Below, piece by piece: positions 1 through 8,713 of a stretch of DNA of 33,101 bases (positions within the stretch are counted from its first letter, which is position 1; every line of letters begins with the position of its first letter). Made by a program: the position numbers and the translations under genes. This DNA is from Psychrobacter sp. (GTDB lineage: Bacteria; Pseudomonadota; Gammaproteobacteria; Pseudomonadales; Moraxellaceae): contig NZ_JAKDUI010000004.1 in NCBI RefSeq assembly GCF_030457785.1, forward strand, positions 1-33,101, written 5' to 3'. Under the pieces are notes generated by a model. The model did not search any database. It was given only the letters and a program-made list of their open reading frames with translations, and had not been told where the DNA came from.

Positions 1-254
1 AGTGTAAGAAAGAATGTTTTGTCATGAAACTTCCCATCACTATAGCTTCCGGTTATGGCACTAAAATATCGGTATTTCAATAACTTATCACGCTAGCGCT
101 TGGTGCTGTTTGAATATCTGATTTTTGGGACGCTCTGCTCGCATAATACTTTTATGCCACACAGCCTTCCTTGCTTTGGTGTCGCAATAACAGTTTAGCA
201 TTGCTTTTGTAATAGAAAGCATTATTAGCTAGCAAAAAAGCAACGAGCAAAAAC

Positions 255-275
255 TTTTATTGCTGGGCAATAAAA
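255..275. repeat. 9-bp perfect hairpin, AT-rich
   Basis: TTTTATTGC and GCAATAAAA are perfect inverted copies around a 3-nt TGG loop. On the minus strand the stem is followed by GTTTTTGC, so it could act as a weak leftward terminator. On the plus strand no T-run follows. Function is unknown. Confidence 0.5.
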
Positions 276-524
276 TCACCGATTATTTACTTAAATACTA
301 AAGATTAGAAAAGTAATTATTGGTGGTATTAACGCAAAAATTAGGACAAACCACAGTTGCCAAACCCAACGACGGTATCGTTTAAAGTACTTGCGTATTT
401 ATCTCAATAACTTCTTCATGACCTTACCTGTGTTTAATACACAGTCGATTTTTAACCAGTTCCATTTATTACGACCAGAATATTAGCTGAAAGAACTTTT
501 CAGACTAATTTTTCGTCGTTTGAC

Positions 525-540
525 AATGATATCTATCATT
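525..540. promoter_or_regulatory. Fur-like dyad upstream of the mltF-like gene
   Basis: AATGATA-TC-TATCATT is a 7-2-7 inverted repeat followed closely by CATTATCAT. It resembles the GATAAT/ATTATC building blocks of Fur operators, but the spacing is not canonical and it lies about 225 bp before the nearest start codon. It may equally be a chance AT-rich palindrome. Confidence 0.2.
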
Positions 541-627
541 TCATTATCATACCGATAGACAACTGGCTAAAACACACCGCAAACGTTTATAGATTATTCA
601 TTCGCGGATCGACAGTTTATTAGACGT

Positions 628-672
628 GATGACAGCACACGCAAGCGATCAGTTTAAAAGTGTGTCGTCATC
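628..672. repeat. Imperfect 13-bp inverted repeat in the mltF leader
   Basis: GATGACAGCACAC and GTGTGTCGTCATC pair at 11 of 13 positions around a 19-nt loop, about 90 bp before the start codon. A further partial copy of the motif (CACACGTCAT) follows near 708-717. The cluster could be an operator or an mRNA leader structure. No regulator can be named. Confidence 0.4.
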
Positions 673-763
673 TAAAATGTGATATCGATGTGTGATGATT
701 TTATGAGCACACGTCATACAAGCATTTTACGGTAAGCAGGATGGCTCAAATCAGGAGACATAA

Positions 764-1972
764 ATGCAACGTATTACTTATCGTGTGAAAGTATCTGCGA
801 AAGGGGCTAAACGTCGTATATCTTATTTACTACGTCCATCTAAACGCCTGCTAAACACTAAAAGTAACATCGTTACATCCGTTACCCCTACTAGACAAAG
901 TCGCTTTGTTAGAACCAAAAAGCTAGCGCAGGTTTCTAGTATCGCCCTCCTCTCTCCTCCCGCTGAGAGTCTGATATCAATGGGAGCTCCAGTAGCTGCC
1001 TATGATAATGTTATGCTTGAAAAAACATTAACGGTCGCTGCTGTCCCAGGCAACAGCACTTACTTTGCTACCGATGGTTTCCAGCATGGTTTTGGTTATG
1101 ACTTGGTACGCACTTATGCCGATGAGCTCGGCGTGGATGTCGATCTAAAAGCCTATGCAAATGAAAAGGCTGCACTAAAAGCAGTGAAGTCTGGTGCTGC
1201 TGATATGGCATTAACAACAGCCAGCACGAAGATGAAAAGCCAACTTAATTTATCATCTGTCAACGTTAGCTGTGGTTACGATGCCACACTGACCAACAAC
1301 GGTTTGCACCCCAAGGTGAGCTGGACATTTAATTCAGCCAACGACCCCTTATCGCAAAAAGCTAGCTACTTTTTGTGTGACAGCATCAAGCTAGAAAACA
1401 CACACAAGCTTGCCGCTTTCTATAATCAAAACTTATTAAAAGACGCTTATAGTCAGGATCACTTACAAAAAACACTGACGGAAACTCTGCCAGAATATCA
1501 GTCTTCCTTTGAGGAGCAGGCTCGCAATTACAATCATGACTGGGAGCTATTGGTAGCAATGGGTTACCAAGAATCACACCTCGATGCCAACGCTGTATCA
1601 CCAACAGGTGTACGTGGGCTGATGATGCTGACCAATAATACAGCTAAAGCAATGGGGGTATCAGACCGCGTCGACCCTTATCAAAGTATCGGTGGTGGCG
1701 CGCGTTACCTAGAGCAAATGAAAGATGACTTTGCAGATGTTCCTAAATCTGATCGCATTTGGTTTGCACTAGCAGGCTACAACATGGGGCCCAACGCAGT
1801 GAAAGGCATTCAGCGTAAGCTCAGAGAACAAGGGATTAATGATAAAAGCTGGGCAAACGTATATGCATACCTAGCTGAAAACAGAGCATCTAATAGCCGT
1901 TACGGTCAGGCGATGCACTATGTTAGCAATATCAGAAGCTACCTTGAGACGATCAAGACACAAACCGTCTAG
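764..1972 (+). CDS. MltF-like lytic transglycosylase with a shortened SBP-like domain
   Basis: Predicted murein lytic transglycosylase cleaving the MurNAc-GlcNAc bond in the periplasm. The C-terminal half (about residues 245-395) is an SLT family 1 domain very like E. coli MltF. It has GYQESHLD with the catalytic Glu at about residue 270, then SPTGVRGLMMLT and later AGYNMG. Residues 85-160 resemble the first lobe of a family 3 solute-binding domain (GYDLVRTYADELGV, then SGAADMALT). The second lobe seems missing: 402 residues against roughly 500 for MltF. The N-terminus is long and very basic, with only a weak hydrophobic stretch near 54-79 and no clear lipobox, so export is uncertain. AGGAG six bases before ATG supports the start. 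The gene is convergent with the MltD-like gene. Confidence 0.85.
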   Translation: MQRITYRVKVSAKGAKRRISYLLRPSKRLLNTKSNIVTSVTPTRQSRFVRTKKLAQVSSIALLSPPAESLISMGAPVAAYDNVMLEKTLTVAAVPGNSTYFATDGFQHGFGYDLVRTYADELGVDVDLKAYANEKAALKAVKSGAADMALTTASTKMKSQLNLSSVNVSCGYDATLTNNGLHPKVSWTFNSANDPLSQKASYFLCDSIKLENTHKLAAFYNQNLLKDAYSQDHLQKTLTETLPEYQSSFEEQARNYNHDWELLVAMGYQESHLDANAVSPTGVRGLMMLTNNTAKAMGVSDRVDPYQSIGGGARYLEQMKDDFADVPKSDRIWFALAGYNMGPNAVKGIQRKLREQGINDKSWANVYAYLAENRASNSRYGQAMHYVSNIRSYLETIKTQTV

Positions 1973-2050
1973 TCTTGACTGCCTTATGGGCTTCTAATTA
2001 ATGGCATAAGCAGACAATATTTGGTTAGCCAATCACTACATACTTGACGT

Positions 2051-2084
2051 AAAAAAGCTGCTCTTTTAGAAGAGCAGCTTTTTT
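2051..2084. terminator. Bidirectional rho-independent terminator between the convergent transglycosylase genes
   Basis: AAAAAAGCTGCTCTT pairs perfectly with AAGAGCAGCTTTTTT across a TTAG loop, giving a GC-containing core with A and T tracts on either side. It can serve both the mltF-like gene (plus) and the mltD-like gene (minus). Confidence 0.92.
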
Positions 2085-2129
2085 GTTGTGTTTGAGACAG
2101 CGGGATATGACTCAGTTAACCATGCTTAG

Positions 2130-5100
2130 TTAACGGTTGGGTACTGTTAGACGTTGACCGCGCTGTAGCATGGTGTCCGGTGCTATATCGTTCATCGCTG
2201 CTAACTCACTGGTTGACACGCCATATTTACGAGCCAATCCAATCAGACTATCTCCTGATGCAACGGTATAACTAACAGTCGCTTTTGGCACTTTTAGGGT
2301 CTGCCCACGCTGTAGTTGTGCGTTAGTAGCCAAGTTGTTTGTCGCTGCTAAATCCGCCACTGAGATGCCAAACCGTCTTGCCAGTACAATCAAACCATCA
2401 CCCGATTTGACTGTATAGTTTTCTGTATTACCCAGTTTTTTGCCACTGCTTGCTGTATTGGTCGTAGTACTGGTTGCACTGCTAGAACTAGAGGCAGTTG
2501 CAGCACTACCACTAGATGGAATGGTGATCGTACGACCACGTATCAGATTTGAGCTGGTGGTTAGGTTGTTTGCAGCAGCCAATGTACTCAAGCCAATATT
2601 ATAACGTCTCGCTACCCCTGTTAAAGTGTCTCCTGATTTTACTTTATAACTTACCGTTTTATCATTGAGCTGACGATCCACTGTCTCTTGAGTCGCGGGC
2701 ACTTTAATGGTTTGTCCACGTTGCAGACGTGCTCTGGCATCAAAGCTGCTGTTTACTGCAGCCAGCTCAGTTGCACTCACGCCAACACTATTAGCAATGC
2801 CAATCAAGGTTTCCCCTGACTTGACGGTATAATTGGTTGTCGCTACTGAACTAGTGCTACCAGAGTTACTACTGACAGTCGTACTAGCAGCACTTAAATC
2901 AACACTAGCAGGTATTTTTAGCGTTTGTCCGACATATAGCGAGTCAGTTGTGCCCATGTCATTGAGACTGGCTAATGTGGATGTTGAGATATTGAACCGA
3001 CGCGCAAGCGCAATCAATCCATCACCCGACTTTACACGATAGTTTTGAGTATCAACTGAGGACGTATTTGAGTTAGAAGACGATGAAGTAGAAGAAGTGG
3101 TGGGCGCTGTTGATGTTGACGCAGTTACTTTGCCTGGAATCAACCACAGTCTTTGGCCGCTTAACAAATTAGCACGACTACTGAGGTTATTGTAGTTTGC
3201 AAGCTGCGTCACAGACAAACCAAAGCGGTTGGCTGTCCCAATAAGCGTGTCACCGCTTTGGACAACATAGCTTTCAGGCTGACTCTCTGCTGCGTTACTA
3301 GCAGCACTTAACGGTTCGATTGTCTCTGCATCATACAAGTATAGTGTACTACCAGACAAGATATTGGCACTGGCATCTATTTCATTCCACTCTGCAATAT
3401 CACGCCAGCTCACACCTGCACGACTTGCAATGTTAGACAAAGTGTCGCCACGCTTCACCGTATAAGTCGAACGCGTGCCTTGTGGCTTAGGTTTGCTCTC
3501 CGACGTTTGAGAAAAACTGAGTTTTTTTTCGCCACCACTGGCTTCCAGGACAGACTGCTGTGTCTGTACAGCCGAGAGGTTGATATTACCATCAGCATTA
3601 ATGACATTGGCATCAGGAGTACTGTTGCGGATTTGCTGCGCGATAAAATCACGCTCTTCTTCACTGAGTGGCGGCTCTTGGACAATGGTATTATTTTGTG
3701 TTAACTGAGCTGATGTGGTCGGTAAGTTATTGCTGCTTTTCAGCTCAGCATTGATTTTGTCTGTTTCAGCCTCAGTCAACGGTGGTTCATTGCTAGGTCC
3801 GGTGTTACTGTATGATGAGCTGCCAGTCGACGCGGCTGTCGGAGAGATATAGCTGGTCGTTTGCTGTGGCACACTGGCGGTTGCTGCGTAGTCAGCTAAG
3901 GCGCTGCCAGTGGATGGTAATGAGGAGTTGGTATATGGTTCGCTGTTATAACTTGGTGAGCTAGCCGTACTGCTTGAGCTCGTTGTGCTACTCATGCTAT
4001 TACCTGCAAGTACGTTACTGGTACCGTTACCACGCAATGCACTTAGCTCGGCGTCTTTGTTTGTACTAACGTCGTTGGGAATGATGACACGCTGTGGTCC
4101 TGAGATATCGACACGCCCTGACGTTAAAGCTGTATTCAGTCGCTCCAACTCGCTATAGCTGACACCTGTTATTTGTGCGACTTCCGACAAGCTAACACCG
4201 TAATTTACCGGCACGCTACGAAAATGCTGGCGGTTAGCAATCGCAGGTAGGTAGACACCGTACTGCTCAGGATCGGCAACAATTTCAGCGACCGCTAAAA
4301 AGCGCGGTACATAGTTCATGGTCTCTGTAGGTAGTCTCAACGACCAGTAATCCGTTGGTAATCCACGCGCCGCATTAGCATCTATCGCATTTTGTACACG
4401 ACCTGGGCCTGCATTGTAAGCAGCTAAGGCCAACTCCCAACTACCAAATTGGTTATATAGTGTTGTCAAAAAATCATATGCTGCACGCGTCGATTCAATA
4501 ACATCTCGGCGACCATCGTATGTTCTGCTTTGGTTTAACCCGTAAATTCGTCCAGTACTAGGAATAAACTGCCACAGTCCTGCAGCAGCTGCACTACTGG
4601 TTCCACTTGGATCATATGAGCTTTCGATCACTGGAAGCAAAGCAAGTTCTGTTGGAATGTTACGACGCTCTGCTTCTCGTACCGTATGATAAATATACCG
4701 GCTAGCACGGGCCGTCAAACGGTTTAAATGCTCTTGTCTACTGGTAAACCAACCTTTTTGTCCTTCGATACGCTGATTATAAACAGGCTGACCGCCGTTC
4801 ATACGATAACCAGCTCGCAGACGATTCCACAAATCACCGTATTGCTGAATGGCAAGCTTATTATCCTCAACCATCGTCATGTCTGACGCTTCTAACAAGT
4901 CTGCTAACTCATCCAAACTCTCTGCGTCCAAATACGCGGTAGAATAGTCACCTGTCGTAGAGGGCGTAGCAGCTGTAGCTGACGTTGTTGGTGTAGTTGT
5001 TTGATTGGTTGGAGACTGAGTAACCGTACTTGAAGTGTTTGCCACACCTTGGTTTTTCACTGCTGATGTATTGCTACAAGCACTGATGAGTAACGTCGAT

Positions 5101-5159
5101 ACCGCAAGCGTCAATGGCAACGCAATAAATGAGCGAGAATTTGATGGCACAGTAGACAT
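2130..5159 (-). CDS. mltD: MltD-like lytic transglycosylase lipoprotein with seven LysM repeats
   Basis: Predicted membrane-bound murein transglycosylase D-type lipoprotein. The signal peptide ends in lipobox LISAC with Cys at about residue 28. The SLT domain spans about 165-290, with catalytic Glu in PVIESSYDP (about 179), then AAGLWQFIPSTGR and ALAAYNAGPGRV. A degenerate LysM-like segment at 317-361 is followed by a Ser/Thr-rich linker carrying two copies of an EPPL(T/S)E motif. Seven canonical LysM modules follow at about 566-609, 631-675, 707-750, 777-821, 838-881, 915-958 and 964-1007, each with a YxVxxGDxL-type start. E. coli MltD is much shorter with two LysMs, so this protein is about twice the usual length. 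Low-complexity linkers separate several modules. Function is secure; the number of modules is the odd part. Confidence 0.93.
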   Translation of the reverse strand: MSTVPSNSRSFIALPLTLAVSTLLISACSNTSAVKNQGVANTSSTVTQSPTNQTTTPTTSATAATPSTTGDYSTAYLDAESLDELADLLEASDMTMVEDNKLAIQQYGDLWNRLRAGYRMNGGQPVYNQRIEGQKGWFTSRQEHLNRLTARASRYIYHTVREAERRNIPTELALLPVIESSYDPSGTSSAAAAGLWQFIPSTGRIYGLNQSRTYDGRRDVIESTRAAYDFLTTLYNQFGSWELALAAYNAGPGRVQNAIDANAARGLPTDYWSLRLPTETMNYVPRFLAVAEIVADPEQYGVYLPAIANRQHFRSVPVNYGVSLSEVAQITGVSYSELERLNTALTSGRVDISGPQRVIIPNDVSTNKDAELSALRGNGTSNVLAGNSMSSTTSSSSTASSPSYNSEPYTNSSLPSTGSALADYAATASVPQQTTSYISPTAASTGSSSYSNTGPSNEPPLTEAETDKINAELKSSNNLPTTSAQLTQNNTIVQEPPLSEEERDFIAQQIRNSTPDANVINADGNINLSAVQTQQSVLEASGGEKKLSFSQTSESKPKPQGTRSTYTVKRGDTLSNIASRAGVSWRDIAEWNEIDASANILSGSTLYLYDAETIEPLSAASNAAESQPESYVVQSGDTLIGTANRFGLSVTQLANYNNLSSRANLLSGQRLWLIPGKVTASTSTAPTTSSTSSSSNSNTSSVDTQNYRVKSGDGLIALARRFNISTSTLASLNDMGTTDSLYVGQTLKIPASVDLSAASTTVSSNSGSTSSVATTNYTVKSGETLIGIANSVGVSATELAAVNSSFDARARLQRGQTIKVPATQETVDRQLNDKTVSYKVKSGDTLTGVARRYNIGLSTLAAANNLTTSSNLIRGRTITIPSSGSAATASSSSSATSTTTNTASSGKKLGNTENYTVKSGDGLIVLARRFGISVADLAATNNLATNAQLQRGQTLKVPKATVSYTVASGDSLIGLARKYGVSTSELAAMNDIAPDTMLQRGQRLTVPNR

Positions 5160-5320
5160 GATATTGGAAGTTTCCTAACGACAAAAATAAGTAAGATGGA
5201 GTTGCTTAATAAATGTTACTTAATAATATACCCTGCAATTTGATACAAAGGCTAAAGTTAATTGTAACTACTAGATTATTACTAAATGGAATGATATTCG
5301 ACTAATACTTGATCACCCTT

Positions 5321-5362
5321 TAGTTGACGGTGACTAATTGATGGTGGCTAGTTGATAGTAAC
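5321..5362. repeat. Three tandem 14-bp repeats across the end of the NTF2-like gene
   Basis: TAGTTGACGGTGAC, TAATTGATGGTGGC and TAGTTGATAGTAAC follow each other with no gap. The third copy holds the stop codon and last codons of the minus-strand gene, and the other two lie just downstream of it. A duplication of the gene's 3' end would explain this. Confidence 0.75.
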
Positions 5363-5842
5363 TTGCGATACCGCACGAAGTAGCACAGCGTCGCCTGTCG
5401 ACAACCCTAATGTCACTCTTGATCTGGTAACGAACGAAACTTCCCGACCATCTTTCACCCAACTTTCATTGGTTGTGAAATTTGCTTTGGCCTGTTCACC
5501 GGTAATGACGACATTGTCTACTTTTATATCGTAGCTATAGTTGGAGGTATCGTCCCAGCTATTTTTTAATAGATTCAGGTAAGCTGCTTTGTCTAGGCTT
5601 GTAGACTTGCCTCGTCTAGACAAAGAAATCAGCGCGTCATCTGACACTAGACGTGAAACTTGATTAATACTTTGGCCATTCGCTGATGCTTTCATTGCTG
5701 CAGCATAATCTTGTACTAGAGCTTCTGTCATGGGTGCTGCTTGGGCACTGATACTGACAGCGCTAACAACCGCTCCCAATGCAGCCACACTAGTACTTTT
5801 CATCAATACGGCAAAAAGCCTATTTTTCCATAGTCGTTTCAT
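5348..5842 (-). CDS. Small exported protein, possible NTF2/SnoaL-like fold
   Basis: I do not recognise a named family with confidence. The ORF track extends to 5968, but the ATG at 5842 is preceded by AAGGA at good distance and begins a clean signal peptide (MKRLWKNRLF, a hydrophobic run, then ISAQAAP), so the mature protein is about 127 residues and periplasmic. The mature part has an N-terminal helix (MTEALVQDYAAAMK), a short helical segment, then alternating strands (YSYDIKVDNVVI, AKANFTTNESWV, EVSFVTRSRVTLGL). That pattern suits an NTF2-like cone fold used by many small periplasmic proteins. No catalytic residues are evident. It lies upstream of mltD in the same direction with a 188-bp gap, so co-transcription is possible but unproven. 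Confidence 0.7.
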   Translation of the reverse strand: MKRLWKNRLFAVLMKSTSVAALGAVVSAVSISAQAAPMTEALVQDYAAAMKASANGQSINQVSRLVSDDALISLSRRGKSTSLDKAAYLNLLKNSWDDTSNYSYDIKVDNVVITGEQAKANFTTNESWVKDGREVSFVTRSRVTLGLSTGDAVLLRAVSQVTIN

Positions 5843-6307
5843 GACAATCCTTAGCAATATTGCTTGCGTTGTAGCCAAATACTGACTTTTGACGGTTCTT
5901 TCTCGTCTCATCTGAAAGGCCGCATGCCTATATGACGATGCTGAGTTTAGCATGATGCTTTTAGTCATATTGCTTTTGTAGCAGCCTTTATAACTACCAC
6001 CTTCAGTCTTGATAGATATAAAATCGATTGACTCATACCAATTGAGCGAGTCATTTCCAGTGAGACTTAAAACTTAGAGTCTTGTGACTCAAACAATAGT
6101 ACGTTCACATCATAGTATGAGACTACCATTCAATTCTCACAGCCATGTAAACCCTGTGTAATTATTGAAAGCACCAAGGTTCGAGACCTCTCGTCATTCT
6201 TAACACCGTCTTAACGATTAGTGGATTTTTAATGAGAAGTATCATCGAAGATACCTAGCATATGACATTAAGATATCAATTCAACAAAATCAAGACTTGC
6301 TGTAAAG
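5843..6307. other. 465-bp spacer, AT-rich with GAGTC dyads
   Basis: No gene is supported. Two dyads built on the same core sit close together: TGACTC with GAGTCA at 6029-6053, and GAGTC-TTGT-GACTC at 6077-6090. The minus-strand promoter of the NTF2-like gene should lie here. At its right end is the 18-bp duplication across the stop codon of the CBS-domain gene. I see no good terminator for that gene. Confidence 0.5.
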
Positions 6308-6321
6308 TTAAGACTTGCTGT
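6292..6321. repeat. 18-bp-period duplication across the stop codon of the CNNM-type gene
   Basis: AAGACTTGCTGT occurs twice, 18 bp apart. The right copy encodes the last residues and stop of the minus-strand gene. The left copy lies just beyond, repeating SKS and giving a second in-frame stop (TGA). It looks like a recent tandem duplication. Confidence 0.75.
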
Positions 6322-7534
6322 CAGTGTCATCTTCCTCATGCTGCTCATCATCACTCATTTTCATACCCAGACGCTCCACTCGTCTGTCCATCATTTGGCG
6401 CGCAAGTGCTTGCATATCCTCAACACGATCTATCTCATCGACAATTTCAAGACCAAGTAACGTTTCAAACACATCTTCTAGCGTTACTAGACCTTTGACC
6501 TCACCATATTCACCAACTGTAATAGCAATATGAACACGGTTTTTTAGCATCAGATCCAGAAGATCGAACAACTTCATTTTCGAAAAAACAAAAGTAATCT
6601 CACGTTTGAAATCTGTCAATGGCTTATGCACATTATGGTTTACTTTGGCTAGCAGCATGTCTGTTTTCAATACAAAACCAGTGATACTATCTAAATCACC
6701 ATCATAAATCGGTAAACGTGAAAACGTCAGCTTAGGTCTATCTACCAATAACTCCGCAACGGTTTTATGCTCTTCAAAGGAAAGCATCACAGAACGCGGT
6801 GTCATAATATCTTCGACTTTAATAGCACCAAATGCCAATAGGTTACGAATAATACGAGACTCCAACGGATCAATTTGTCCTGATTCTTCACCGATACTGG
6901 CCAATGCCGCGAATTCACGACGGCTGAATGTTTGAGGCTCTTTACCTCGCACTAGCAGCTTCGTCAGACGCTCCGATACCCAAATCAGCGGGTACAGCAG
7001 CAAAATAATCCCACGAACAAAATAAGCAACCAAGCCACTCATCTGACGCCAGTATAGTGTTCCGAGGGTCTTTGGAATAATTTCAGATATAAATAAGATG
7101 GCCAGCGTCATAATCGCAGAAAACAACCCGAACCAAGCACTACCAAAAACGATAGTGGCTTGCGCACCAGCACCGATGGACCCTAGAGTATGCGCTACTG
7201 TATTCAATGTCAAAATAGCGGCCAGAGATTGGTCGATATTGTCGACCTTTAGCTTTTTGAGCATTCCTGCTTTTTTTGGGTTTGTTTCTTCAACATCCGC
7301 AATAAACGATGGCGTCATGCTCAATAAAACAGACTCAGCCAAAGAACAGGCAAAAGACACGCCAATAGCGAGCGCCACAAAAAATATCAATAATGCCACG
7401 CTAAGTGCAGTTGGTGCTGCCGCAGCGTTTGTAGTTGATACAGCACCAGCAGCCCATGTTAACTGTGGCAACATGAGTACAGCTAAGGTAAATAGCGTAG
7501 TAGGTAATTGAAAGCCAGAACGAGCGATGCTCAT
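6308..7534 (-). CDS. CNNM/CorB-family membrane protein with DUF21 and paired CBS domains
   Basis: Predicted inner-membrane protein of the CNNM/CorC-CorB/HlyC group, implicated in divalent metal (Mg2+/Co2+) export. The ATG at 7534, immediately preceded by GGAGAGG, gives 408 residues. The track's extra 55 N-terminal residues lack a binding site and are unlikely. After a hydrophobic N-terminus (LFTLAVLMLPQL) comes a DUF21 region with CSLAESVLLSMTPSFI and three further membrane segments including AIMTLAILFISEIIPKTLG. Two CBS motifs follow (VEDIMTPRSVMLSF with LPIYDGDLDSITGFVLKTD, and ITVGEYGEVKGLVTLEDVFE). The usual C-terminal CorC_HlyC domain is absent and the tail is short and acidic. Family is clear; the substrate is not shown by the sequence. 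Confidence 0.87.
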   Translation of the reverse strand: MSIARSGFQLPTTLFTLAVLMLPQLTWAAGAVSTTNAAAAPTALSVALLIFFVALAIGVSFACSLAESVLLSMTPSFIADVEETNPKKAGMLKKLKVDNIDQSLAAILTLNTVAHTLGSIGAGAQATIVFGSAWFGLFSAIMTLAILFISEIIPKTLGTLYWRQMSGLVAYFVRGIILLLYPLIWVSERLTKLLVRGKEPQTFSRREFAALASIGEESGQIDPLESRIIRNLLAFGAIKVEDIMTPRSVMLSFEEHKTVAELLVDRPKLTFSRLPIYDGDLDSITGFVLKTDMLLAKVNHNVHKPLTDFKREITFVFSKMKLFDLLDLMLKNRVHIAITVGEYGEVKGLVTLEDVFETLLGLEIVDEIDRVEDMQALARQMMDRRVERLGMKMSDDEQHEEDDTDSKS

Positions 7535-8068
7535 CCTCTCCGGAGGAGGCTCTGCAGATTCATCTTTACGACAAGCTCGCTGCTGACATGAACGAGATTC
7601 AAACATAGAAGTGGAGGACAAGTTAGGTAACCTAAACAAAAAAAGGATAATAAATAATGCTTCATCAATAGAAACATCATAAGTAGACGACAAAACCAAT
7701 GATTCAACATTCTATCCCAAACCCTATTACACCCTGGTTGATAGCCTGCTAAATATAGTCAGTTGTTGTTATTTGATAGTAGCATTGATGATATTATTTC
7801 ACAATAAGTCACTATTTCTATGTCTTGATTTTTTTATTATCTTGTATTACCTAAACCCTACCTCAATAGACACTAAACGACTTTACTCGTCTCATTTTGC
7901 CGGCACTTTCATGATGTAGCAAAATGTTGTCGTACTAACTCTTGACTGCTAGTATGCCTTTACGTTAAGAAAAACATGCTTAGCTTATGATTAACAGTTA
8001 CCAAATCTCGCATTTTTTGTTACTATGCGTTTAATTTTATTTTCATCTATGACTAACTGAGAGAAATT
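7535..8068. other. 534-bp divergent spacer between the CNNM-type gene and yajC
   Basis: It must hold promoters in both directions. A possible yajC promoter is TTGACT near 7943 followed 17 bp later by TTAAGA, with a second TACTAT -10-like box near 8021. Both are weak matches. I see no RNA gene. In many gammaproteobacteria tgt precedes yajC; it does not here. Confidence 0.4.
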
Positions 8069-8401
8069 ATGTTCCTATTTATCCAAGCTGCCAACGCTGC
8101 TGCTGCAGAAACTGCAGGCGCAGCATCTTTATTTGGTCAAATCCTACTACCAGTTGCTTTTTTTGCAATCTTCTACTTCTTGGTCATTCGCCCACAGTCT
8201 AAGCGCACCAAAGAGCATCGTGCTATGGTCAAAGCATTGACCGTTGGTAGTGAGATTATTTTTGCTGGTGGCTTGATGGGTCGTATCAAAGGCTTGGAAG
8301 GCGACTATGCGATAGTAAGCTTAAACAACAATACTGATGTGAAAGTACAACGTGCATCAGTTATCTCAGTATTGCCTGCTGGCACTATCGAAAGCGTTTG
8401 A
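8069..8401 (+). CDS. yajC: Sec translocon accessory subunit YajC
   Basis: Small inner-membrane protein that associates with SecD-SecF and the SecYEG translocon. The 110-residue length is typical. One membrane segment (ILLPVAFFAIFYFLVIRPQ) ends in the family hallmark FFLVIRPQxKR-like sequence. The cytosolic part has VGSEIIFAGGLMGRIKGL, a recognisable YajC pattern, then a strand-rich end with VQRASVISVLP. GAGAG precedes the ATG. The secD gene is 437 bp downstream, and a terminator-like hairpin intervenes, so yajC may have its own transcript. Confidence 0.96.
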   Translation: MFLFIQAANAAAAETAGAASLFGQILLPVAFFAIFYFLVIRPQSKRTKEHRAMVKALTVGSEIIFAGGLMGRIKGLEGDYAIVSLNNNTDVKVQRASVISVLPAGTIESV

Positions 8402-8490
8402 TTCATAGATTAACGATCAATAGCGACGTGTTCACATTGATTTAATAGTCATATTATCCACACTTTTCACACGCGGATATCATGATAAGA

Positions 8491-8520
8491 AATGACCGTA
8501 CATTATCTGCGGTCATTTTT
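8491..8520 (+). terminator. Terminator-like hairpin after yajC
   Basis: AATGACCG pairs perfectly with CGGTCATT around an 11-nt loop and is followed by TTT. The loop is long and the T-run short, so termination may be partial. It would separate yajC from secDF. Confidence 0.65.
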
Positions 8521-8713
8521 CGCTATAAAATAGTGACTTAAAACAGCTGGATAAGCACAAAAAACCGCTGCTTCGAGATTACTCACAGAATCATAGCGTT
8601 CATCAATACCGTTTTAGATGGCTACTATATTTTGCTCAATGTAGGTTTGATCAATATAAATAGATAAATCTGTATTATTTGCTTAACTATTTTACGCTTT
8701 ACTATCACCGCAA

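Larger units (their letters stand above)
1..763. other. Gene-free leader upstream of the mltF-like gene
   Basis: No ORF of 60 codons or more is reported here on either strand and I recognise no RNA gene. The stretch is AT-rich. It holds a 9-bp hairpin at 255-275, a Fur-like dyad at 525-540 and a 13-bp imperfect inverted repeat at 628-672, listed separately. At the far left the minus strand shows an ATG at 25-23 preceded by GGGAAG, with eight open codons (MTKHSFLT) running off the edge. It could be the start of a leftward gene, but that is too little to call. If so, this is a divergent promoter region. Confidence 0.6.

Noticed and set aside
2130-3480. Regularly spaced DNA repeats that could suggest a CRISPR array
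   Set aside because: They are codons of the seven LysM modules in one long open frame; spacing and sequence vary as in protein repeats.
7098-7511. 137-residue plus-strand ORF
   Set aside because: Antisense shadow of the CNNM-type gene, which has a clear family match.
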